Under the pieces are notes generated by a model. The model was not told the origin of the DNA and made no database searches. It saw nothing but the letters and a program-made list of their open reading frames with translations. A DNA stretch of 64,000 nt from Lachnoclostridium sp. An181 (GTDB lineage: Bacteria > Bacillota > Clostridia > Lachnospirales > Lachnospiraceae): the NCBI RefSeq assembly GCF_002160325.1, contig NZ_NFKJ01000013.1, positions 1 to 64,000 of the forward strand, read 5' to 3'. Position 1 is the stretch's first letter. Each line of letters opens with the position of its first letter. Made by a program: the position numbers and the translations under genes. Below, in pieces: positions 53,910-62,478 of this stretch.

Positions 53910-54802
53910 ATGAAAATTTCCAGCACATCAAAAAAAGAACTCTTAACCGAGTTCTTAACTTCTGAGATCGTACAGATTGCCAATATTCAATATCGGGACA
54001 ATGACTATTTTTTCGCCAAACATATGCATCCAAACATGGAAATCTACCGTATTTTGGAAGGATGCTGCTATATGGATATTGGAAATCAGAAAATATTTTG
54101 TGAAACCAATGACTTTATCCTTGTTCTTCCCAATATCGTACACTCCTTTTATCTGCCCCCGGACGCTGCCTGTGCTTTTGAGCACATCCATTTCTCTCCG
54201 TATGTTCTTGGAGAGATCGATATGGAGGAAATTTTGGGCTGCAGTCTGGACTTGCTGACTGCCCTCACTTTTTGCTATCAGTCTTTCTGTCATTTTCCTG
54301 CAGATGCTTTCATAAAGGATGCTGTTTTTTCTATTATCTTTGAGATGGAACGTCCAAGCATCTTTTCTGTGCCGCACATGAACCTTCAATTGCTCGATCT
54401 GCTTCTGCATGTAGTTTCTCTTTCAGATAAAGATTTTTCTTCCTACACACAGAAATATTCCACGCAGAATATGTATGTGCTTTTTGCCCTGCACTATATT
54501 GAACAAAACTACGCAAAAAAATCAAGATCGAGGACATCGCGGAAAAGCTTCATATTACCTGCCGATATCTTAGCAAACTGTTTTTGAAACATATGAATAT
54601 GACTCTGCTCGCCTACACCAATGTATTCCGCATGAACCAGGCAATTAAACTTATGGCTGATCCATCCCTCACTCTAACAGAGATTGCTGCTCTTGTGGGC
54701 ATGAACGATTCCCAGCACTTTTCAAAACTGTTTAAAAGTACGATCGGAAGTTGTCCAAACGACTACCGCAGAACCTTAACTGTGGAGCATCTGCAGCTTT
54801 AG
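53910..54802 (+). pseudogene. AraC family regulator broken by a one-base frameshift in a poly-A run
   Basis: The gene starts MKISSTSKKELL with AGAGGAG 9 bp before. The first ~200 residues form a cupin-type sensor (YFFAKHMHPNMEIYRILEG). At a run of seven A (54515-54521) the frame is lost and ends at 54587. Adding one A restores KKIKIEDIAEKLHITCRYLS and then the second helix-turn-helix (TLTEIAALVGMNDSQHFSKLFK, plus-strand frame to 54802), giving a normal AraC protein of 297 residues. Position and divergent orientation suggest it controls the GH89 gene. The defect may be sequencing error, phase variation, slippage correction or recent loss. Confidence 0.85.
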
Positions 54803-55711
54803 CCATTCGTAAATATCCCACATGACCCGCCCCCTGTCCGTCTCATTTAAAAGTTCATGTCTGTCTTTTTCATACAAATGCATTCGCACTTGTTTCAGTC
54901 CTATTCTTTTATACTCTTTGTACACTTTTATCACTCCCTTCCCAAATCCTCCTACCGGATCGTCTTTTCCAGACACAAGGAAGATTGGCAGGTCTTTTGG
55001 TATAAGATCATTTCGCTTTGTTTTGGTAAGTTCTAACATCCCGGAAAACATATGATAGTACGCATTGACTGTGAATGTAAAATTACACCAGGGATGTGCC
55101 AAATATGCGTCTACCCTGCTGTTATCTTTTGACAGCCAGTCCATTTTGGTCCTTGCAGGTGCAAACTTTCGGTTAAACCCTCCAAAAGCAAGCCTGTCTA
55201 CCCATACACTTCTGTAGTGGTCCCCTTTGACTTTTGAAAAGACCCTGCACAGAGCCATACCGGCGCGCAAAACAATGGCAGGCTGATGTCCGCTGCCCAT
55301 AAGGATAACCCCTGCAAGTCCTTCCCCTTTTGTCTGGATATACTGGCGCACCAGAAAGGACCCCATGCTGTGCCCCATCAAAATATAAGGAACAGTCGGA
55401 TATTTCTTTTTTGTACAGACTCTCAATGTGTGGATATCTCTCTGCAAAACTTCATTGCCTTTTGTCTCGTGAAAAAATCCATATTCCTCCTCTCCCCTCA
55501 CAGATGCTCCGTGCCCCAAATGGTCATGCCCAACCACATAATATCCTTTTTGGACCAGAAATCTTGCAAATTCATCATACCGGTCAATGTACTCTACCAT
55601 GCCATGACAAATTTGAAGGACAGCCTTAGGTTCTTCCTCTGGAATCCACTCTATTGCATGAATGTCGGTTCTTCCATCGCCCGATTTGAAATAAAATTCA
55701 TTCTTTTTCAT
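54776..55711 (-). CDS. Alpha/beta hydrolase, monoacylglycerol lipase-like
   Basis: A 311-residue serine hydrolase, starting MKKNEFYFKSGDG about 10 bp after AGGAG. The oxyanion region is ICHGMVEYIDRYDEFARFL, the nucleophile elbow is GHSMGSF, the acid lies in VSGKDDPVGGFG and the catalytic His in EKDRHELLNE. This pattern matches lysophospholipase/monoacylglycerol lipase (Hydrolase_4). There is no signal peptide, so it is cytoplasmic. Its last 27 bp overlap the end of the araC-type gene, which is transcribed toward it. Confidence 0.87.
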   Translation of the reverse strand: MKKNEFYFKSGDGRTDIHAIEWIPEEEPKAVLQICHGMVEYIDRYDEFARFLVQKGYYVVGHDHLGHGASVRGEEEYGFFHETKGNEVLQRDIHTLRVCTKKKYPTVPYILMGHSMGSFLVRQYIQTKGEGLAGVILMGSGHQPAIVLRAGMALCRVFSKVKGDHYRSVWVDRLAFGGFNRKFAPARTKMDWLSKDNSRVDAYLAHPWCNFTFTVNAYYHMFSGMLELTKTKRNDLIPKDLPIFLVSGKDDPVGGFGKGVIKVYKEYKRIGLKQVRMHLYEKDRHELLNETDRGRVMWDIYEWLKLQMLHS

Positions 55712-55791
55712 TTTTTCATTTCTCCTGTCCATCATTTTAAATATAGTAAAAAGATGGCGGAAACTGAATTTCACACCACCTTTTTTCTTTT

Positions 55792-57162
55792 TTATCTTTC
55801 TTCCATCTTTACATATTCTCTGTGCTCAGCCAGCGGTTTATACGCCGGACGGATGATCTTATCCACATTGATAAGTTCTTCCAGCCTGTGGGCACTCCAT
55901 CCAACTATACGTGCGGCTGCAAATATCGGAGTATAAAGCTGCTTTGGAATTCCAAGCATGCTGTATACAAGTCCGCTGTAGAAGTCCACGTTGGCATTGA
56001 CACCTTTGTACATCCTTCTTCTCTCTGCAATGACTTCAGGCGCAAGCTGCTCTACCATCTCGTAGAGTGCATACTCTTTTTCTCTTCCTTTTTCCTGGGC
56101 AAGCTGTTTTACAAATGCTTTAAAAATATCTGCTCTAGGATCAGAAATGGAATAAACCGCATGTCCCATTCCATAGATCAGCCCCTTCTTGTCAAATGCT
56201 TTTTTATCAAGAAGATCTTCCAGATACCTTCTCACTTCATCTTTATCTTCCCAGTCTTTGACCTGTTTTTCCATATCTTCAAACATACCTGTCACCTTAA
56301 TGTTGGCTCCCCCGTGTTTTGGACCTTTTAAGGACGCCATCGCAGCCACCATAGTAGAATATGTATCCGTTCCGGAAGAGGTCACGACATGAGTAGTAAA
56401 GGTAGAGTTATTTCCTCCGCCGTGGTCCATATGCAGAACCAGTGCCATATCAAGAATTTTTGCTTCCAATTCACTATACTGTCTGTCTTCCCTTAACATC
56501 ATCAGGATATTTTCAGCTGTGGACAGCTCAGGATATGGCCTATAGATGTACAGATCATCTCCTCCGTGATAATTGTAGGCATGATAACCGTAAACCATCA
56601 TCATTGGGAATTGACTGATCAAATTCAGACATTGTCTAAGAACATTCGGGATACTGGTATCATCCGGATTTCTGTCATAGGAATACATGCTGAGCATAGA
56701 GCGGGATAAACTGTTCATCATATCACTGCTCGGTGCCTTCATGATCACATCCCTTACAAAGTTAGGCGGCAGCATTCTCCTCTCAACGAGTGTATCGTGG
56801 AACTCTGCCAGCTGTTTCTCATTTGGAAGATCTCCGAATAGAATCAGATATGCAATCTCTTCAAACCCAAAATGGTTTGCCTCAAGAAATCCTCTCACCA
56901 GATCTTTGATATTATAACCTCTGTAATAGAGATTTCCTTCACATGGCACTTCTTCGCCGTTCACAATCTTCTTTGCACAGACATCAGAAATATTGGTCAG
57001 TCCTGCAAGAACACCTTTTCCGTTTAAATCCCTTAAACCTCTTTTTACCTCATATTTTGTGTACAGCTCACGCTCAATGGCATTATTTTTTTCACATAAG
57101 GCGGCAAACTCCTGTATCTTCGGAGTGTTTTCCAATAGGTTCATCGTTACATTTTCTGCCAT
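55792..57162 (-). CDS. Citrate synthase
   Basis: A 456-residue citrate/2-methylcitrate synthase. The catalytic residues lie in LHMDHGGGNNSTFT and GMGHAVYSISDPRA (histidines) and in VNANVDFYSG (Asp). An N-terminal extension of about 60 residues is typical of clostridial forms. It condenses acetyl-CoA with oxaloacetate, probably feeding glutamate synthesis through an incomplete TCA path. It has its own promoter; GAGGAGG precedes the ATG. No aconitase or isocitrate dehydrogenase gene is adjacent. Confidence 0.93.
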   Translation of the reverse strand: MAENVTMNLLENTPKIQEFAALCEKNNAIERELYTKYEVKRGLRDLNGKGVLAGLTNISDVCAKKIVNGEEVPCEGNLYYRGYNIKDLVRGFLEANHFGFEEIAYLILFGDLPNEKQLAEFHDTLVERRMLPPNFVRDVIMKAPSSDMMNSLSRSMLSMYSYDRNPDDTSIPNVLRQCLNLISQFPMMMVYGYHAYNYHGGDDLYIYRPYPELSTAENILMMLREDRQYSELEAKILDMALVLHMDHGGGNNSTFTTHVVTSSGTDTYSTMVAAMASLKGPKHGGANIKVTGMFEDMEKQVKDWEDKDEVRRYLEDLLDKKAFDKKGLIYGMGHAVYSISDPRADIFKAFVKQLAQEKGREKEYALYEMVEQLAPEVIAERRRMYKGVNANVDFYSGLVYSMLGIPKQLYTPIFAAARIVGWSAHRLEELINVDKIIRPAYKPLAEHREYVKMEER

Positions 57163-57229
57163 AATGTGCCTCCTCTCTCCCTGACATTCTGGTCAGAGTC
57201 TCTTTTTCTAAATTATCTCCAATGAAAGT

Positions 57230-57258
57230 ATTATACTAAAAATTTGTGTGTTTTACAA
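57230..57258 (-). promoter_or_regulatory. Promoter of the citrate synthase gene
   Basis: TTGTAA (57253-57258), a 17-bp spacer and TATAAT (57230-57235) on the minus strand, about 68 bp before the start codon. Confidence 0.75.
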
Positions 57259-57301
57259 TTATCACTCTCTAAACATTTGTTACGTTTTATTAAATATTTA
57301 T

Positions 57302-57350
57302 AAAAAAGGAACCCGTATTTTCGACATTTTATCTAAATAAGGTTCCTTTT
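57302..57350 (-). terminator. Terminator after rsmA
   Basis: AAAAGGAACC and GGTTCCTTTTTT pair across a 27-nt AT-rich loop, just past the rsmA stop; six T follow on the minus strand. Confidence 0.75.
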
Positions 57351-57353
57351 CAT

Positions 57354-58232
57354 CTATTCTTTATGTCTTTTTAAATAATTGGCAAGCGTTGCAAATTCTT
57401 CCAATGACAGCATCTCACCCCTCACATTGACACCTTTTCCCAGTGTTTCCACTGCATTTTGTATTTCTTCTTTTGAAAAATCCAATTCCGCACTATTTTT
57501 CAATCCATTGACCAGCGTTTTTCTTCTCTGATTAAATGATGCCCGGATCAGGCGGAACATCAAAGATTCATCCTCCACCAACACTGCAGGTTCTTTGCGT
57601 TTTGTAAGCCTTATGACCGCAGAGCTCACTGCCGGTCTTGGCATAAAACAGTTTGGCGGAACATTTGCCACAATATACGGAATGGCATAATACTGTACAG
57701 CCAGAGAAAGTGCCCCATAATCTTTTGTCCCTGGCCCAACCTGCATTCTGTCAGCCACCTCTTTCTGGATCATCACAGTTATGCTCTCCAGAGGAACATG
57801 TTTTTCAAAAAGTCCCATGATGATCGGAGTTGTGATGTAATACGGAAGGTTGGCCACGACTTTGATCGGACGCCCTTCATTCTCTTCCAGCGCCAGTTTT
57901 GCAAGATCCAGTTTCAGCACATCTTCATTGATGATCCTTACATTTTTGTATTCTCCAAGTGTATCTTCTAAAATCGGGATCAGTGACCTGTCAATCTCCA
58001 CAGCAATGACCTTTTTTGCTGCACATGCCAGGTATTGTGTCATTGTCCCGATTCCGGGACCGATTTCCAAAACCACATCTTCCTCTGTGATCTGGGCGGA
58101 AGAGATGATTTTTTCCAGCACATGTGTATCGATCAGAAAGTTTTGTCCGTACTTTTTCTGGAAAGAAAACTGATACTTTTGTAAAATCTCTATCGTATTC
58201 TTTGGATTGCCCAATGTCGGCTCTTTCATCAT
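57354..58232 (-). CDS. rsmA: 16S rRNA dimethyladenosine transferase (KsgA)
   Basis: A 292-residue methyltransferase. The SAM site is LEIGPGIGTMTQYL (about 55-68) and the catalytic motif NLPYYITTPI near 128. It dimethylates two adenines near the 3' end of 16S rRNA. The ATG overlaps the tatD TGA (ATGA), and metG lies upstream: metG-tatD-rsmA is a standard Firmicute operon. Confidence 0.96.
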   Translation of the reverse strand: MMKEPTLGNPKNTIEILQKYQFSFQKKYGQNFLIDTHVLEKIISSAQITEEDVVLEIGPGIGTMTQYLACAAKKVIAVEIDRSLIPILEDTLGEYKNVRIINEDVLKLDLAKLALEENEGRPIKVVANLPYYITTPIIMGLFEKHVPLESITVMIQKEVADRMQVGPGTKDYGALSLAVQYYAIPYIVANVPPNCFMPRPAVSSAVIRLTKRKEPAVLVEDESLMFRLIRASFNQRRKTLVNGLKNSAELDFSKEEIQNAVETLGKGVNVRGEMLSLEEFATLANYLKRHKE

Positions 58233-59020
58233 ATCTTCTCCTTTAAGTTTTCCTTTGCATTGATTCCAAATAACTTTCTGGCATTCTCTCTAGTGACGTC
58301 CACGACTGTCCGAACATCCACGTCTTTTAGCCTTGCAATTTCTTGTGCCACCTGGTGAAGATAAATGGAACAGTTGCGTTTTCCCCTGTACGGCTCCGGA
58401 GCAAGATACGGGCAGTCTGTCTCAAGAAGGAGTCTCTCAAGAGGAGTCTCTTTGACTACCTGTTTTAATTTTTTTCCATTTTTAAATGTCACAACACCGC
58501 CCACGCCAATATAAAATCCCATTTTTACATATTCCCTGGCAAACTCCGGAGAGTAGGAGAAACAGTGGATAACACCGCTAAGCCCTTGTGCGTGCTCTTT
58601 CATGACGTGGAGCGTATCATCCGCAGCGTCCCTGCTGTGAATGCACACAGGCAAATTGTGCTTTCTGGCCAATTCAAGCTGCCGGATAAACCACTTCTTC
58701 TGCACTTCCCTTGGCTGAATGTCCCAATGGTAATCCAGACCTATCTCTCCTACTGCCACAACTTTCCCGTTGTCCAAAAGCTGTTCTACCCAGGCAAAAG
58801 TTTCTTCGTTTAATTCTCCGGTCTCATCCGGATGCACCCCAACAGCAGCAAAAATAAACGGGTATTGTTCTGTCAACTCCACACTCCGCTTACAGCCTTC
58901 TAAACTGGCCCCAACATTGATGATCGTTCCAACTCCCTCTTTTTTCATATGCGAGAGCAGCTGTTCTCTGTCCGCGTCAAACTGCTCGTCATCATAATGT
59001 GCATGACTGTCAAAAATCAC
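58229..59020 (-). CDS. TatD family metal-dependent hydrolase
   Basis: A 263-residue TIM-barrel hydrolase. FDSHAHYDD near 3-11, VAVGEIGLDYHW near 90-101, HSRDAADD near 130, IHCFSYSPEFA near 150 and LLETDCPYLAPEPYRGKRN near 202 give the metal ligands. TatD enzymes are 3'-5' exonucleases, acting in DNA repair or RNA quality control. The start is GTG, 7 bp after AGGAGG. It lies between metG and rsmA. Confidence 0.94.
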   Translation of the reverse strand: MIFDSHAHYDDEQFDADREQLLSHMKKEGVGTIINVGASLEGCKRSVELTEQYPFIFAAVGVHPDETGELNEETFAWVEQLLDNGKVVAVGEIGLDYHWDIQPREVQKKWFIRQLELARKHNLPVCIHSRDAADDTLHVMKEHAQGLSGVIHCFSYSPEFAREYVKMGFYIGVGGVVTFKNGKKLKQVVKETPLERLLLETDCPYLAPEPYRGKRNCSIYLHQVAQEIARLKDVDVRTVVDVTRENARKLFGINAKENLKEKI

Positions 59021-59059
59021 GTCATTTCCTCCTGATATAAAAACTATAGTTTCTCAAAT

Positions 59060-60967
59060 TTAGCAGATCTTTGCTCCTGCCGGCATATCTTTTTCCGGGA
59101 CCATAAGACTTAAGTTTCCGCTTTCATCTTCTGCACAAAGGATCATTCCTTCGGACATCATTCCCGCAAGCTTCGCAGGTTTTAAGTTTGTCACTACCAT
59201 TACTTTTTTTCCTACCATGTCCTTGGCGCTGTAATTTGCCTTGATGCCGGACAAAATCTGTCTTACCTGGCTTCCGATCTTTACTTGTGAGCAGAGAAGT
59301 TTTTTTGACTTCTTTACCTCCTCGCAGGCAATGATCTCTCCTACCTGAAACTGCAGTTTTGCAAAATCATCGTAAGTGATCTCCGGTTTTGCCTCAAGAT
59401 CGATCACATTTTCATTCTCCTCTTTTTCTTCCTCCTGCACAGCCGGATGAAGTTTTTCCACCTTTTCCATCACTTCATTTAAGTCCAGTCTTGCAAACAG
59501 GATTTCCGGTTTTTCTGTCACATGTCCATCCCCCAGCTGTGAGAGAATCTTTTCGGATGTCTCTGGCATAAAGGAGGAGAGGAGTTTTGCTCCCTCTTGA
59601 ATACTCATGATCAGATTGTACAAAACTGTTTCCAGTCTGTCTTTCTTTTCCTCATCTTTTGCAAGCACCCATGGTGTTGTCTCATCAATGTATTTGTTGC
59701 AGCGTTTAAATAAATTAAAGATTTCTGTGATCGCATCTGCCACGCGCAGCTCATCCATCTTTTCTTCTACCAATTTTGGTGTCTTTTCTGTCACAGCCTT
59801 TAAATCTTCGTCTACTTCCTCAGCCACATGTTTGTCTGTGACCACTCCGCCAAAGTATTTGTTTGTCATTGACACGGTACGGTTCACAAGGTTTCCAAGT
59901 GTGTTGGCAAGATCAGAATTCATGCGCTCCACCATAAGCTCCCAGGAGATCACACCGTCATTTTCAAATGGCATTTCGTGGAGAACAAAATAGCGAACCG
60001 CGTCCACTCCGAAAAAGTCTACCAGCTCATCCGCATAGAGAACATTTCCCTTTGATTTGCTCATTTTTCCATCGCCCTGCAAAAGCCACGGATGTCCGAA
60101 AATCTGTTTTGGCAAAGGCAGGTCCAAAGCCATAAGGAAGATCGGCCAGTAAATTGTATGGAAACGAATAATGTCCTTTCCGATCAGGTGCAGATCCGCA
60201 GGCCAGTTTTTGTTGAACAGCTCTTCGCTTTCCCCGTCACAGTGGTATCCGATTCCTGTGATATAGTTTGTGAGCGCATCGAGCCATACATAAACGACAT
60301 GTTTTGGATCAAAATCTACCGGGATTCCCCATTTAAAAGAAGTTCTGGACACACACAGATCTTGAAGCCCCGGGAGGAGGAAATTGTTCATCATCTCATT
60401 TTTTCTGGACACCGGCTGAATAAATTCCGGATGTGTGTTGATGTGTTCGATCAGTCTGTCCGCATATTTACTCATCTTGAAGAAATATGCCTCCTCTTTT
60501 GCAGGCTGCACCTCACGGCCGCAGTCCGGACATTTTCCATCCACAAGCTGGGACTCTGTGAAGAAAGATTCACAAGGAGTACAGTACATTCCTTCATAAT
60601 ATCCCTTGTAAATATCACCTTTTTCGTACAGTTTTTTGAAAATCTTCTGTACTTCTTTTTCATGGTACTCATCCGTGGTGCGGATAAATTTATCATAGGA
60701 AGTATTCATCAAATCCCAGATATTTTTGATGGTTCCTGCCACATCATCCACAAATTGTTTTGGTGTTACCCCTGCCTCTTCTGCCTTGAGCTCGATCTTT
60801 TGTCCATGCTCGTCCGTTCCTGTCTGAAAGAACACGTCATATCCCTGACTTCTTTTGTATCTTGCGATCGCATCCGCAAGCACGATCTCATATGTGTTCC
60901 CAATATGCGGTTTGCCTGATGTGTAGGCAATCGCTGTTGTCATATAAAATTTCTTTTTGTTCTCCAA
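59060..60967 (-). CDS. metG: Methionyl-tRNA synthetase
   Basis: A 635-residue class I synthetase. The TTG start is preferred because AAAGGAG lies 6 bp before it; an ATG seven codons upstream contains that site. Landmarks: AYTSGKPHIGNTYE (HIGH motif), zinc-binding CTPC...CPDC, and KMSKSKGNV. A C-terminal EMAP-II-like tRNA-binding domain (about 535-635) is fused. It charges tRNA-Met. A T-box leader and a consensus promoter lie upstream; tatD and rsmA follow. Confidence 0.96.
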   Translation of the reverse strand: MENKKKFYMTTAIAYTSGKPHIGNTYEIVLADAIARYKRSQGYDVFFQTGTDEHGQKIELKAEEAGVTPKQFVDDVAGTIKNIWDLMNTSYDKFIRTTDEYHEKEVQKIFKKLYEKGDIYKGYYEGMYCTPCESFFTESQLVDGKCPDCGREVQPAKEEAYFFKMSKYADRLIEHINTHPEFIQPVSRKNEMMNNFLLPGLQDLCVSRTSFKWGIPVDFDPKHVVYVWLDALTNYITGIGYHCDGESEELFNKNWPADLHLIGKDIIRFHTIYWPIFLMALDLPLPKQIFGHPWLLQGDGKMSKSKGNVLYADELVDFFGVDAVRYFVLHEMPFENDGVISWELMVERMNSDLANTLGNLVNRTVSMTNKYFGGVVTDKHVAEEVDEDLKAVTEKTPKLVEEKMDELRVADAITEIFNLFKRCNKYIDETTPWVLAKDEEKKDRLETVLYNLIMSIQEGAKLLSSFMPETSEKILSQLGDGHVTEKPEILFARLDLNEVMEKVEKLHPAVQEEEKEENENVIDLEAKPEITYDDFAKLQFQVGEIIACEEVKKSKKLLCSQVKIGSQVRQILSGIKANYSAKDMVGKKVMVVTNLKPAKLAGMMSEGMILCAEDESGNLSLMVPEKDMPAGAKIC

Positions 60968-61004
60968 AGTTCTCTCTCCTTTATTCATTCTGGCAGTGAA
61001 AAAA

Positions 61005-61276
61005 AATCCGCCTTCTATATTTCATAGAAGACGGAATGTTCCGTGTTACCACTTCTCTTCACATCTGCCTCACAGCAGATGCCTCATAAGGTCTTTGACC
61101 TGTACGCTGTAATGGGCGCTCCCATCAGAACCTAAAGACATTTTCTCTCAGTCCCGCCGCTCCAAAGCCATCTTCCACATTTTCCGAGCTCGTCCCTTCT
61201 CAGCACACAAGACTTCTCTGTAAAACCGAAAAAACATGTACTCTCTTTTTCACTGCATTTTTTAATCTACAATTTG
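61005..61276 (-). promoter_or_regulatory. T-box riboswitch in the metG leader
   Basis: On the minus strand the T-box core AAGTGGTAACACGG lies at 61041-61054, directly before a 12-bp terminator stem (61007-61035) followed by eight T. Upstream, about 220 nt of structured leader include GAGAGTAC and ACAGAGAAGTC, like stem I elements. The ATG at 61139-61141 is a candidate Met specifier, but I did not fold stem I fully. Uncharged tRNA would favour the antiterminator. Confidence 0.8.
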
Positions 61277-61282
61277 TCTAAA

Positions 61283-61311
61283 ATCGTAACACAGCAGTAG
61301 ATGGATGTCAA
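61283..61311 (-). promoter_or_regulatory. Promoter of the metG operon
   Basis: TTGACA (61306-61311), a 17-bp spacer and TACGAT (61283-61288) on the minus strand, just before the T-box leader. Confidence 0.8.
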
Positions 61312-61358
61312 GATAGGACGATTTTCTTGGCCATCCATTTTCCTGATGGAAAATAAAA

Positions 61359-62411
61359 CTACAAAAACCGCACTTTCAATTTCACCGGCTGATGATCCGT
61401 ATACTCAAAGTTGGTATCTACGACTTCCACAAGCTCCACTTCCAGATTATCCGACACGATAAATCCATCCAGGACATAAACCTGGGAAGTCTCATAATCC
61501 CCTGTGTAAGGCTGGTTCAAAAGCCTGCATGTTGGATAGGAATCATCCACTGCAAAAGAAAAATGTTCCGGGATGTCTTTCATCCCAATGGTTCCCGGAG
61601 TCCAGTCCTCTTTATTTTTCACCGGATATTTTTCAATCCCCTCAAACGTCTGGTTAAAATCTCCGCCAGCGATCACATAATTGCCTTTCTCATATTCTGT
61701 TTTTAACTTCTCGGCCAGCATTTTACTCTGGGCAATTTTACCCTCTCCGCTGTCATATGCCTCCAAATGAAAATTGATGAGCACAAGTTCCTTGTCTGTC
61801 CCTTCAAGAGGAATCCTCATCTCCAGCATACATCTTTTTAAATTGCATGTTTTCACTGGCCAGGAAAAAGATTCCGGAAGAGAAATCCGTTTTGCACTGT
61901 CCACTTTTATATCCGTCATGGTCGTGATACCGCTTTGCACTTTTCCAATTGGAGGAAGAGGATAGGGTACAAAGTCACATTTAAAATTGTACGCCATCAC
62001 AGATGGCATTTGTAATGTTTCCTCCAGATACCCCTGTTCATCTATGTGAAAGGAGCGCTTAGAATCTTTATCCACTTCCTGGAAAAAATACACGTCTGCA
62101 GAATGTTCTTTTAATATATCTGTGATGCCTTTTAAGTTTTCCTCCACTTCTTCTTTTTCTTTTGGCTGTACCTTTGTTCCTCCATCCATAAAGAAATCTT
62201 CTGTCTTGTTCAGACCTGCATAACCAATGTTGTATGTTAAAACAGTCAGCGGTTCATGAATACCAATCTTTCTTCCGTTCCTTGGCACTTCAAGTATTTC
62301 CTCCTGCTTTGGTCTGTATTCCCGCACTGTAAAATAAATCAGAACAGCCGCAGCCAAAAGTATAAAAACCAGAACGATCATGCCTATGATTTTCCATACT
62401 TTCTTTTTCAT
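61359..62411 (-). CDS. Membrane-anchored endonuclease/exonuclease/phosphatase (EEP) family protein
   Basis: A 350-residue protein, starting MKKKVWKIIG after GAGAGGAG. One N-terminal helix (about 8-28) would place the catalytic domain outside the cell. EEP motifs: LTYNIGYAGL near 55, DVYFFQEVD near 107, IAGGDFNQT near 240 and YTDHQPVKL near 337. Family members cleave nucleic acids or phosphoesters such as phosphoinositides and sphingomyelin; the substrate here is unknown. It lies 67 bp after the surface protein gene upstream, in the same direction. Confidence 0.88.
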   Translation of the reverse strand: MKKKVWKIIGMIVLVFILLAAAVLIYFTVREYRPKQEEILEVPRNGRKIGIHEPLTVLTYNIGYAGLNKTEDFFMDGGTKVQPKEKEEVEENLKGITDILKEHSADVYFFQEVDKDSKRSFHIDEQGYLEETLQMPSVMAYNFKCDFVPYPLPPIGKVQSGITTMTDIKVDSAKRISLPESFSWPVKTCNLKRCMLEMRIPLEGTDKELVLINFHLEAYDSGEGKIAQSKMLAEKLKTEYEKGNYVIAGGDFNQTFEGIEKYPVKNKEDWTPGTIGMKDIPEHFSFAVDDSYPTCRLLNQPYTGDYETSQVYVLDGFIVSDNLEVELVEVVDTNFEYTDHQPVKLKVRFL

Positions 62412-62478
62412 TCTTTTCTCCTCTCTTTTATATTTTCTCCCCTTATTATACACAAAAAGAACGGAATACAAATGCGTT

